Assembly: GCF_051020765.1 (NCBI RefSeq)
Contig: NW_027469123.1
Span: 682,001-746,000, forward strand
Length of the DNA: 64,000 nucleotides
Source of the DNA: Lasioglossum baleicum
Taxonomy: Eukaryota > Arthropoda > Insecta > Hymenoptera > Halictidae
Reading direction: 5' to 3'
Under the pieces are notes generated by a model. That model made no database searches. It had not been told where the DNA came from and was given only the letters and a program-made list of their open reading frames with translations. The position numbers were made by a program, and so were the translations under genes. Each line of letters begins with the position of its first letter. Within the stretch, counting starts at the first letter, position 1. Positions 27,891-36,864 of this stretch are shown in pieces.

Positions 27891-30800
27891 TTAGCCGTCT
27901 GGTCCAGGGTGTATGTGAACAACCCGAGCGAGAGGCCATTGCGTAGGAGGTAGAATTTCACTTTTAACTAGGCAGAGAAATCCTGACTTTATCGAAATTT
28001 TGGTTTTACGCCACTTGCCTCTGGTCTGCAAGGTGTTCAAATACTCCCGAGACCAGCGTTTCCAGAAGTGCTGCTGAAGTTGCTGGATCAACTGCCATCG
28101 AGATAACCGTGAGACGGGAAGCTCCTCGAGGCTGGGCTCTGGAAGAGCGATGAGCGGTTCCCCGATCAGGAAATGTCCCGGAGTCAGCGCTGCTGGATCC
28201 TCAGGGTCGTCGGACAACGGCTGTAAAGGTCTAGAGTTTAAACAAGCCTCGATGCCAGTCAGGAGCGTGGTCAGCTCCTCAAAGATCAATCGCTGCTCGC
28301 CGATGATCCGACGGAGGTGATGCTTAACGGATTTCACCGCCGCTTCCCAGATTCCTCCAAAGTGTGGAGCAGACGGTGGGTTGAATTTCCAGGAAATGCC
28401 TTCCCTGGAGGCTGCGGCGAAGGGACCGCCTCCCTGTTGTGTCGATTCTCGGAGTAGTGAGCGCAGCTCGTGATGGGCGCCGACGAAATTGCGTCCGCAG
28501 TCGCTGTACAGCTCTAGGCAGCGACCTCGCCGTGAGATAAAGCGTCGTAGTGCAGCGAGGAAGGTTTCGGTCGATCCATCCGACACAGCCTCCAGGTGCA
28601 CGGCCTTGGTGACAAGGCAGATGAACACGGCGATGTATCCTTTAACTGTGAGGTGACCACGACCCCGACCAGACCGAAGGTGTATTGGTCCTGCATAATC
28701 GACACCAGATCTGAAAAAGGGACGACACGGTGTTATTCTTGCTGGTGGGAGGTTTCCCATTTTTGGCTGGGCAGTTTGCCCTTTCCAGCGAATACAAACG
28801 GTGCATTGGTGGATACAGTGTTTTACCATTGGGCGACCTCTGAGAATCCAGCACTCCTGGCGTAGCGTCGCCAGGGTAAGCTGTGTCCCCCCGTGCAGGC
28901 ATCGTTTGTGAGCAGCGTCGACCCACAACTTAGCCAGAGGGGATTCGTCAGGGAGAATAGCTGGATGCGTCCGGTCGTACGCAAGGTTGGCAGCTTGTAG
29001 GCGGCCTCCGACTCTTAAGACTCCGTCCTCATCCAGGAATGGGCAGAGTTTGGCCAATCTGCTTTTAGCTGCCACGGGTTGATTCCTGCGGAGAGTGGCG
29101 ATGTCTTCGGAGAATGAAGCGGACTGCTCCAAGCGCAGGAGAATCAATTTGACTTCCTGCATTTCGGTAGCAGTGATAACTGATTCTGGTTTTCGATTTC
29201 TAGGGGCCCAGCGACGACACCAGGCCAGGACTCGAAACAGGCGCGTTAGATTCGAGAAGCGCTCGATTAACGTGCCGGATGTTTTCTCCCGCTGGGTGGT
29301 CACGTGATGTGCCTTCAGTTCCTCGTCCTCGTGGGTTGTCTCCTCGGCAGGTACAGCGGGGAGAGGATCTGGTGAGGAGAGCCACTCGGGTCCTCGCCAC
29401 CACAGTTGGAACCTGGGAAGCTCAGCGGGAGACAGGCCTCGAGAAGCGCAATCAGCTGGATTTTCAGCGCTCCTCACGTGGTGCCACTGGGCTAGCGGCA
29501 GCATCCTCTGGATTTCAGCCACCCTATTCGCCACGTAAGTCGGCCAGCGAGAAGGATGCCCCCGGATCCAGCTGAGTGCCACGGATGAGTCCGACCAGAG
29601 GTGTAGATCGACCTCTTGCCAATCGAGCGCCTTAGTGACGTGCTCGACGAGCCTGGCTAGCAGGAAAGCTGCACAGAGCTCCAATCTGGGCAGAGACACC
29701 CGCTTCAAGGGAGCCACCTTGGATTTGGCGACAATCATGGAGACTGTCACGACTCCTTGAGCGTTAATGGTCCGGGAATACACCATGGCTGCGTAGGCTC
29801 GCTCGGATGCATCAGCGAACCCATGGATTTCGAGAGGCTGCGTGGCAGAATTGGTTCCGAGCCATCGCGGGACTCGAATAGTCTGCAGTGCAGGGAGTTG
29901 ATGCTGGAACTGCTGCCACATCACCTCCTCCTTTTCTGGCAACGGTGTATCCCAGTCGACCTTTAGGAGCCACAACGACTGCATTAGGACCTTGGCGACG
30001 ATGGTGACTGGAGCCAGCCATCCGAGAGGGTCGAACAGCTGGGCTGTTCCGCTGAGCACAGAGCGTTTAGTGAACCCTGCGTTTTTTAGAGAAGTCACAG
30101 CGGTAACCTGAAAACAGTCAGCGGAAGGTAGCCATTTTATGCCGAGGACGCTGTGATGGGTTGGAGAATCCCATTCAACGATTCCCTTCCGCTCGTCGCT
30201 GGAGAGTCCGTCTAACAGACCCCTTGAGTTGGAGGCCCACTTGCGAAGTGGGAATCCGCCCGCCATGAGAAGCTCTCGAAGTTCCGTTTGTTGTCGCCTT
30301 GCCTCAGGAAGGGAGTCAGCTCCGGCGAGAACATCGTCCATATAGATGTCTCGTAGTACTATGCGAGAGCCACGAGGATAACGCTGCTCCTCCACCTTGG
30401 CCAGCTGGTGTAAACACCGAATTGCAAGGTAGGGTGCACACGCGAGCCCGTAAGTGACGGTGCTCAGCTCGTAATCAATGACTCCTCCCCTTTTTTCAGG
30501 CTGCCACAAGATCCGCTGCCATTGCCGATCTTCAGGGTGGACAAGTATCTGCCGATACATCTTCTCGATGTCGGCTGAAAACACAAAAGCGTGCCGACGC
30601 CACCTTAGCAGGACGTCGGCGAGATTTGGGAGCAGGTTAGGACCTCGGAGAAGGAAGTCATTAATGGATTTCCCATTGGAAGAGGGCATGGATCCGTTGA
30701 AGACAACTCGCAACTTAGTCGTTGCGCTGGCCTCTCGCAACACTCCGTGATGAGGGAGGTAGTACCCGTTGCTCGGAATCGGATGTTGCGCCGCTGCCAT

Positions 30801-31991
30801 ATGCCCCAGCGTTTCGTAGGCCTTCAGGAACTCGGTGTAGGCTGCCTGGAATTCGGCAGATCGCCGAAACCTGCCGTTTAGAGACTCCAGAGTTCGCAAT
30901 GCTATGCGACGGGAGTCTCCTAGCTCAGGTGCGCTGCTGAATGGTAGTCGCACCGAGAATCTGCCATCAGGTTGACGAAGGTGAGTGGTAACGAAGTGTT
31001 CCTCCGCCCGTTGGTCGTCTGCTGTGTGTGGGATCGAAGTGTCGATCTCCTCCTGTTCCCAGAATCTGCTCAACATTTCCATTAATTCGCGGTCTACATT
31101 ACAGTGATGTACTGGTACCTCTAGTCTACCTGCTGCCTCGCCGCCGCCTTCCGAGTCGACTCCTCCCGTCAGTATCCAGCCAAGTGCGGTCTCCTGAGCC
31201 ACTGGAGTATGAGGCGGCCCTCGTTTGACACCCTCACGAAGTATGAGGTTATAAGAATCAGCTCCAAGCAGAACATCGACTGGATCAGCAAGATGGTAGG
31301 CAGGATCAGCAAGGGTCAACCCTTGTACGTGCGGCCACTCGACGACAGCAGGTAGATTTCGAGGCCTGTAGCGAGAGAGCTCAGATATAATGTAGACCGG
31401 AATCTGGAATTTGACGTCACCGTCGCAGTGAGAGGAGAGGACCAGTGTAGATTTTCCTCTCGTGAACTTCGCCTTGGCCCCTCCGACTCCGAGCAGAGGA
31501 ACCCGAGCTTGACTCCTCTTGACGCCGAGCCGCTGAGCCAGGGCCTCAGAAATGAGCGAAACCTCGCTGCCGGGGTCTATTAGTGAGCGAGCTTGGAAGC
31601 CGTGTCCGCCGGAGCCTGAAACTGTCACGCGAGCGGTACTGAGAAGTACAGAGGAAGGTCGACTCACGTGAGTAGAGATGTGCTGTACTACAGCTCCCGT
31701 TGACTCGGCATCGTGGATGGTCGTGTGATGCTTCCCATCACACTTCTGACATCTTTTGGCAGACTTGCAGTCACTAATAGAATGCCTTCCCAGGCAGTTT
31801 AGACAAAGCTTCAGAGAACTTGCCGTTTCCTTCCGCTCGACGGCATCCTTCTCCTTATATTGAGGGCAGAATAGGACGAAGTGCGCCCCTTGACAGATGC
31901 TGCAGTTCCGCAATGAAGTGTTCGCCTTCGATATCTGATGCACCTTGAAGGCCTTGGAAGAGGATTTCTTGTTGAGGGAGGCTTCATCAGG
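27891..31991 (-). CDS. pol: BEL/Pao Pol polyprotein: zinc knuckles, protease, RT, RNase H, integrase
   Basis: Open in the Gag frame from just after TAG 31992 to TAA 27891; no convincing ATG of its own. Numbering from the GTG at 31943 gives 1,350 residues. Three C-X2-C-X3-H-X4-C/H knuckles lie at about 14-77. An A17 aspartic protease has LIDPGSEVSLIS at 121-132. The RT has AD-I-E-K at 457-461 and YMDD at 534-537. The RNase H acidic residues are D711, E755, D785 and D831. The integrase has a zinc finger H1012, H1017, C1047, C1050 and the D1082, D1148, E1200 triad, then a C-terminal domain (HFWKRWSREYL). All key catalytic residues are present. The frame stops at HPGPDG, where relatives continue for a further ~20-40 conserved residues; in-frame codons do continue past the TAA to TAG 27744, so this end looks truncated by a point mutation. 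The nested element supplies the only large intact protein frame in the satellite. Confidence 0.93.
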   Translation of the reverse strand, partial: PDEASLNKKSSSKAFKVHQISKANTSLRNCSICQGAHFVLFCPQYKEKDAVERKETASSLKLCLNCLGRHSISDCKSAKRCQKCDGKHHTTIHDAESTGAVVQHISTHVSRPSSVLLSTARVTVSGSGGHGFQARSLIDPGSEVSLISEALAQRLGVKRSQARVPLLGVGGAKAKFTRGKSTLVLSSHCDGDVKFQIPVYIISELSRYRPRNLPAVVEWPHVQGLTLADPAYHLADPVDVLLGADSYNLILREGVKRGPPHTPVAQETALGWILTGGVDSEGGGEAAGRLEVPVHHCNVDRELMEMLSRFWEQEEIDTSIPHTADDQRAEEHFVTTHLRQPDGRFSVRLPFSSAPELGDSRRIALRTLESLNGRFRRSAEFQAAYTEFLKAYETLGHMAAAQHPIPSNGYYLPHHGVLREASATTKLRVVFNGSMPSSNGKSINDFLLRGPNLLPNLADVLLRWRRHAFVFSADIEKMYRQILVHPEDRQWQRILWQPEKRGGVIDYELSTVTYGLACAPYLAIRCLHQLAKVEEQRYPRGSRIVLRDIYMDDVLAGADSLPEARRQQTELRELLMAGGFPLRKWASNSRGLLDGLSSDERKGIVEWDSPTHHSVLGIKWLPSADCFQVTAVTSLKNAGFTKRSVLSGTAQLFDPLGWLAPVTIVAKVLMQSLWLLKVDWDTPLPEKEEVMWQQFQHQLPALQTIRVPRWLGTNSATQPLEIHGFADASERAYAAMVYSRTINAQGVVTVSMIVAKSKVAPLKRVSLPRLELCAAFLLARLVEHVTKALDWQEVDLHLWSDSSVALSWIRGHPSRWPTYVANRVAEIQRMLPLAQWHHVRSAENPADCASRGLSPAELPRFQLWWRGPEWLSSPDPLPAVPAEETTHEDEELKAHHVTTQREKTSGTLIERFSNLTRLFRVLAWCRRWAPRNRKPESVITATEMQEVKLILLRLEQSASFSEDIATLRRNQPVAAKSRLAKLCPFLDEDGVLRVGGRLQAANLAYDRTHPAILPDESPLAKLWVDAAHKRCLHGGTQLTLATLRQECWILRGRPMVKHCIHQCTVCIRWKGQTAQPKMGNLPPARITPCRPFFRSGVDYAGPIHLRSGRGRGHLTVKGYIAVFICLVTKAVHLEAVSDGSTETFLAALRRFISRRGRCLELYSDCGRNFVGAHHELRSLLRESTQQGGGPFAAASREGISWKFNPPSAPHFGGIWEAAVKSVKHHLRRIIGEQRLIFEELTTLLTGIEACLNSRPLQPLSDDPEDPAALTPGHFLIGEPLIALPEPSLEELPVSRLSRWQLIQQLQQHFWKRWSREYLNTLQTRGKWRKTKISIKSGFLCLVKSEILPPTQWPLARVVHIHPGPDG

Positions 31992-32915
31992 CTACTTTCG
32001 TTTAGCCTCTAACGCCTCACAGGTTTGTATGCGCCCTTCGATAAACGTTCGGAGATCCTCTAGAGTCGGGAGCTCCTTAGATTGCCTCACTAAATCTTCC
32101 CACTCACGATGAGACTGAGTATCCAACCTTTCGACGGTCAATTCGACTACCCAGTCGACGGCGTTCGTGACAGGTCGATCCAGATTATCGAGGGCATCTA
32201 TGGCGTCGAACGTTTGATCAAAGAGCTGCTGCAATTCGATAGATGATTCCCTTTTGACCGGAGATAGTGAAGCAAGTAGTCTGATTTGAGCCTGTACCAG
32301 AAGTCGGCGATTCTCGAATCGACTTATTAACTTTTCCCAAGCAACTTTAAAGTTATCAGCGGTCGTCTTGATGTTTTTCAGAAGAGACGCGGCGCTGCCC
32401 TTCATACAGGCTTTCAAATAATGAAGGCGTTCGACAGGAGAAAGAGTCACATCGTTGATGATGAGGGAAGTAAATAAATCCCGAAAAGATGGCCAGTCCT
32501 TGTATTGACCTCCAAAGATGGGAAGACCCATTTTTGGCAACACGGCGCGTGACCTCGGTGCAACGGTCTCGACGACCGTTGGCTTTGAATTTTCTGATCC
32601 CTTTTCGGTTGCAGATTCCTTGAATTGGGAAATCAATGATTGTAGCAGTGAGTACTGGTCAGTATAGTCTTCTTGAGTCTCCTCGTATTCGTCCTCAACG
32701 AAATAGCGACTTTCAAATAGTTCCTTGTCTATTTTAGCGGCAGATCTCAACTCTGTATCACCCTGGCGATAGTCATCCCACAGTTGATCGAGCATTTTTT
32801 GGCCAGTCTGAAGTAGTTCCAGGTAGATATTGGCCTTTCTCTTCTTCTTGATATTGGACACCACGCGAGATATCCGTCTAGCTAGGGTATGATGATGTTC
32901 GATGAGGTCAGCCAT
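31992..32915 (-). CDS. gag: BEL/Pao Gag protein (DUF1759)
   Basis: 307 codons from ATG 32915 to a TAG at 31992-31994. I chose this start because the longer frame begins at 33023, inside the LTR, while MADLIEHHHTLARRIS resembles BEL/Pao Gag N-termini. Residues 1-110 are charged and helical. From about residue 126 (LPKMGLPIFGGQYKDWPSF) to about 285 lies the DUF1759 region, which includes the LSPVERLHYLKACMKGSAA segment. In this family Gag forms the cytoplasmic particle that packages element RNA. Pol lies downstream in the same frame, only 16 codons past the stop by the next open segment's nominal start. The TAG may therefore be a readthrough site or, more simply, a nonsense mutation in what is usually one Gag-Pol frame. 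Confidence 0.9.
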   Translation of the reverse strand: MADLIEHHHTLARRISRVVSNIKKKRKANIYLELLQTGQKMLDQLWDDYRQGDTELRSAAKIDKELFESRYFVEDEYEETQEDYTDQYSLLQSLISQFKESATEKGSENSKPTVVETVAPRSRAVLPKMGLPIFGGQYKDWPSFRDLFTSLIINDVTLSPVERLHYLKACMKGSAASLLKNIKTTADNFKVAWEKLISRFENRRLLVQAQIRLLASLSPVKRESSIELQQLFDQTFDAIDALDNLDRPVTNAVDWVVELTVERLDTQSHREWEDLVRQSKELPTLEDLRTFIEGRIQTCEALEAKRK

Positions 32916-32989
32916 TGTGTAGCACGAGGTTGAAGCACGAGAAGATTTGAATATTAAACGGATAATACTGTCAGAGGAGCTGCAGCGCT

Positions 32990-33009
32990 GAATCCGGCTC
33001 GAAGGACCA
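32990..33009 (-). other. Primer-binding site complementary to tRNA-Tyr
   Basis: Two bases inside the 5' LTR, the plus strand reads GAATCCGGCTCGAAGGACCA. That is the 3' end of eukaryotic tRNA-Tyr: T-loop end, T-stem CCGGC, acceptor TCGAAGG, discriminator A and CCA. The minus-strand RNA is therefore complementary over 20 bases. The assignment rests on the known tRNA-Tyr acceptor sequence (5' CCUUCGA). Confidence 0.88.
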
Positions 33010-33011
33010 AA

Positions 33012-33589
33012 TGTTTCGGACAAGAAAAGGGAGAACGAACCACTTCACAGAAAACGTCACTTTATTTTTCCCGAACGGGGACCGTCGACTCCCAAACGAA
33101 CTTGTGCGAAATGAAATGTACATACACCCCGAAGTACGTGGATGAACCTTTACAATAAAGAGTTTTGTTGTAAATTAGCGGTAGCCGTTTTTTAGCGTAC
33201 GGTTCTTTACGAAGCGATAAAGAGCGCGAATAGAAGTACACTAGAAAAACCGGTCAAGCAGACGCGATGTCTTTCGAGTGTGAGTGAGAGCGATGTTCGT
33301 GACTACGTGTTATCGTTAGAAACACCGAAAACGAAGTGATTTTCGGTCGATCAGCTGACCGTTAGCCGAAAACCGCCGAGCGCGTGATTGGAGGATCGAT
33401 CGGACGATCCGCCAATCACTCTAGCGCGGGTCGATAATCGAACGTAATCGATATCGACGGCGCTGGCCTATGACTCCGCGAGACGCTGATCGATCCTAGA
33501 TCTCGCTGTCACTCGAAAGGCAGCCAATAGCGTGATCGAGAAAAGATGAATGAGCCGACGCGACTGACGCACTCAGCCAATCCCAAACA
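33012..33589 (-). repeat. 5' LTR of the BEL/Pao element
   Basis: The 578-bp repeat starts TGTTTCGG and ends CCCAAACA on the plus strand. In element orientation its upstream part has several CCAAT/ATTGG boxes, plausible promoter elements, and an AATAAA lies near the downstream end. It is next to the primer-binding site, which makes it the 5' copy. Confidence 0.95.
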
Positions 33590-36500
33590 ATAAGTAAATA
33601 AATACAATGGACAAGACACAACAAACATAAGAAGGGGGGGCAAAATAAAGGGGAATATGAGATAAAGATAAAATTTATAATATAGAATATAAAATATATA
33701 TAGAATAAAATGAACTATTATAAAATAAAAGGAGAGGGGTCGACCGGCAGGTCGCATCTTTGTAGAGGGGGGGAGGGGATTATTGCTCCACCTCGCCCCC
33801 CGCGACCTGCCAACCCCGGGGGCGCCTTAACGGCCGGCTCCGCTTGGCGGCGGTGGAAGTACTAAGTAGTCCCACCGCCGCCATTACGTCTGCGGCCCCT
33901 TACAGGGGGCCGTCGGCCTCGTCGGGGTTGCCCCGCCGATGCTAACCTCCTGGCGGTGAGGGGGTCGGCTTCCCTCTCCCCCACCGCTGCCTCCTTCTGC
34001 GTTATCACAATCTCGCAGAAGGAGTTAAACGCTGCTCTTGACCTCTCGCTGCCGATCATGTGGTCGACCACGACCGGCAACTAGAGGTCCATCCCAATAA
34101 CGCCCGTTAGGTCACTGCGCGGCGCCGACCACGCTGGACATTCTTGCAGCGTATGTCGCGCAGAGACCTGGGCCTCCTCGCAGTGGTGGAACTGCGATCC
34201 TCCCAGTGCCAGTTATGAACACACAGTTTGAGGAAACGGCGGTATGCAGGTAATTTAACTTATGCTCATGCATTGCTGCAACTTGTGCTGTATAATTTAG
34301 AATTTTTGTTACCGCCATCCGTTTCTTATACATGTGCAAATACTCGTACACGCTGCATTGTATTTTTTCCGCACGCGACAAGGAGGGGACAGAGGCGAGT
34401 TCCGGCTCGCGTCTGTCCCCTCCCCCCGTCCCACCCCCCCTGGTCGACCCGCATAAAACTTAAAAATATGATAAAATAAAAGATAAAATCAATAAATGAA
34501 AACGTGTATAGATGAAATAGATAAAATAAAAGTCAATAAATAAATAATAATAAGTAAATAAATACAATGGACAAGACACAACAAACATAAGAAGGGGGGC
34601 AAAATAAAGGGGAATAAGAGATAAAGATAAAATTTATAATATAGAATATAAAATATATATAGAATAAAATGAAGTATTATAAAATAAAAGGAGGGGGGTC
34701 GACCAGCAGGTTGCATCTTTGTAGAGGGGGGAGGGGATTATTGCTTAACCTCGCCCCCCGCGACCTGCCCATCCCGGGGGCGTCTTAACGGTCGGCTACC
34801 CTTGGCGGCGGTGGAAGTACTAAGTAGTCCCACCGCCGCCATTACGTCTCCGGCCCCTTACAGGGGGGCCGTCGGCCTCGTCGGGGTTGCCCCGCCGATG
34901 CTAACCTCCTGGCGGTGAGGGGGTCGGCTTCCCTCTCCCCCTCCGCTGCCTCCTTCTGCGTTATCACAATCTCGCAGAAGGAGGCAAACGCTGCTCTTGA
35001 CCTCTCGCTGCCGATCATGTGGTCGACCACGACCGGCAACTAGAGGTCCATCCCAATAACGCCCGTTAGGTCACTGCGCGGCGCCGACCACGCTGGACAT
35101 TCTTCCAGCGTATGCCGCGCAGAGTCCTGGGCCCCCTCGCAGTGGTGGCACTGCGATCCTCCCAGTGCCAGTTATGAACACACAGTTTGAGGAAAGGGCG
35201 GTATGCAGGTAATTTAACTTATGCTCATGCATTGCTGCAACTTGTGCTGTATAATTTAGAATTTTTGTTACCGCCATCCGATTCTTATACATGTGCAAAT
35301 ACTCGTACACGCTGCATTGTATTTTTTCCGCACGCGACAAGGAGGGGACGGAGGCGAGTTCCGGCTCGCGTCTGTCCCCTCCCCCCGTCCCACCCCCCCC
35401 TGGTCGACCCGCATAAAACTTAAAAATATGATAAAATAAAAGATAAAATCAATAAATGATAACGTGTATAGATGAAATAGATAAAATAAAAGTCAATAAA
35501 TAAATAAATAATAATAAGTAAATAAATACAATGGACAAGACACAACAAACATAAGAAGGGGGGGGGCAAAATAAAGGAAATAAGAGATAAAGATAAAATT
35601 TATAATATAGAATATAAAATATATATAGAATAAAATGAAGTATTATAAAATAAAAGGAGGGTGGTCGACCAGCAGGTTGCATCTTTGTAGAGGGGGGGAG
35701 GGGATTATTGCTCCACCTCGCCCCCCGCGACCTGCCCACCCCGGGGGCGCCTTAACGGCCGGCTCCCCTTGGCGGCGGTGGAAGTACTAAGTAGTCCCAC
35801 CGCCGCCATTACGTCAGCGGCCCCTTACAGGGGGCCGTCGGCCTCGTCGGGGTTGCCCCGCCGATGCTAACCTCCTGGCGGTGAGGGGGTCGGCTTCTAT
35901 CTCCCCCTCCGCTGCCTCCTTCTGCGTTATCACAATCTCGCAGAAGGAGTTAAACGCTGCTCTTGACCTCTCGCTGCCGATCATGTGGTCGACCACGACC
36001 GGCAACTAGAGGTCCATCCCAATAACGCCACTCAGGTTACTGCGCGGCGCCAACCACGCTGGACATTCTTCCAGCGTATGCCGCGCAGAGATCTGGGCCT
36101 CCTGGCAGTGGTGGAACTGCAATCCTCCCAGTGCCAGTTATGAACACACAGTTTGAGGAAACGGCGGTATGCAGGTAATGTAACTTATGCTCATGCATTG
36201 CTGCAACTTGTGCTGTATAATTTAGAATTTATGTTACCGCCATCCGATTCTCATACATGTGCAAATACTCGTACACGCTGCATTGTATTTTTTCCGCACG
36301 CAACAAGGAGGGGACAGAGGCGAGTTCCGGCTCGCGTCTGTCCCCTCCCCCCGTCCCACCCCCCCCCTGGTCGACCCGCATAAAACTTAAAAATATGATA
36401 AAATAAAAGATAAAATCAATAAATGATAACGTGTATAGATGAAATAGATAAAATAAAAGTCAATAAATAAATAAATAATAATAAGTAAATAAATACAATG

Positions 36501-36608
36501 GACAAGACACAACAAACATAAGAAGGGGGGGCAAAATAAAGGGGAATAAGAGATAAAGATAAAATTTATAATATAGAATATAAAATATATATAGAATAAA
36601 ATGAAGTA

Positions 36609-36864
36609 ATTGTAAGAATGATGTAAGTGTGCATGTTATATATGTTTTTATTGATTGCAAGTGTTATATATGTTTTTATTGATTGCAAGTGTTATATATG
36701 TTTTTATTGATTGCGTTAATGTTTTGTTAATGTTTACGTTGTGATTTTGTTTAAAAATAAAAAGAGACAGTCCCCTGCGATCGATCAACGAAATAACACG
36801 TCGTGTCGAATCTTTATGAATGAATTCCGTATCGAGCCTGAATTCCGTGTCGAGCCTCCTTATA
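36609..36864. mobile_element. 256-bp insert in a satellite unit, copy 1 (unknown family)
   Basis: A unit that should read GAAGTATTATAAAAT is split after GAAGTA by 256 bp beginning ATTGTAAGAATGATG and ending GAGCCTCCTTATA, after which TATTATAAAAT resumes. A TA dinucleotide is shared by both junctions. Inside are three tandem 28-bp repeats (TGTTATATATGTTTTTATTG core), then an A-rich AAAAATAAAAAGAGACAG stretch and two near-copies of GAATTCCGTRTCGAGCC. No coding capacity. It could be a short non-autonomous transposon or a solo LTR-like piece; I cannot place the family. Confidence 0.75.

Larger units (their letters stand above)
26868..33589 (-). mobile_element. Complete BEL/Pao LTR retrotransposon inserted in the satellite
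   Basis: The element is 6,722 bp with TG...CA ends, flanked by the 5-bp target duplication ATAAG (26863-26867 and 33590-33594). It reads on the minus strand in this order: 5' LTR (33012-33589), tRNA-Tyr primer site, Gag, CCHC knuckles, A17-type protease, reverse transcriptase, RNase H, integrase, 3' LTR (26868-27445). This gene order and the DUF1759 Gag identify BEL/Pao. Removing the element and one target copy leaves a normal 964-bp satellite unit. The LTRs differ at only two of 578 positions (26938 T/C and 26977 A/C), so the insertion is young. Two in-frame nonsense codons (31992-31994 and 27891-27893) probably make this copy non-autonomous as written. Confidence 0.96.

Noticed and set aside
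28596..28865. Plus-strand ORFs inside the BEL element
   Set aside because: They are antisense shadows of the integrase coding region with no known domain.
31992..33023. A longer Gag starting at 33023
   Set aside because: The extra 36 codons run through the primer site into the LTR, so the start at 32915 is more reasonable.
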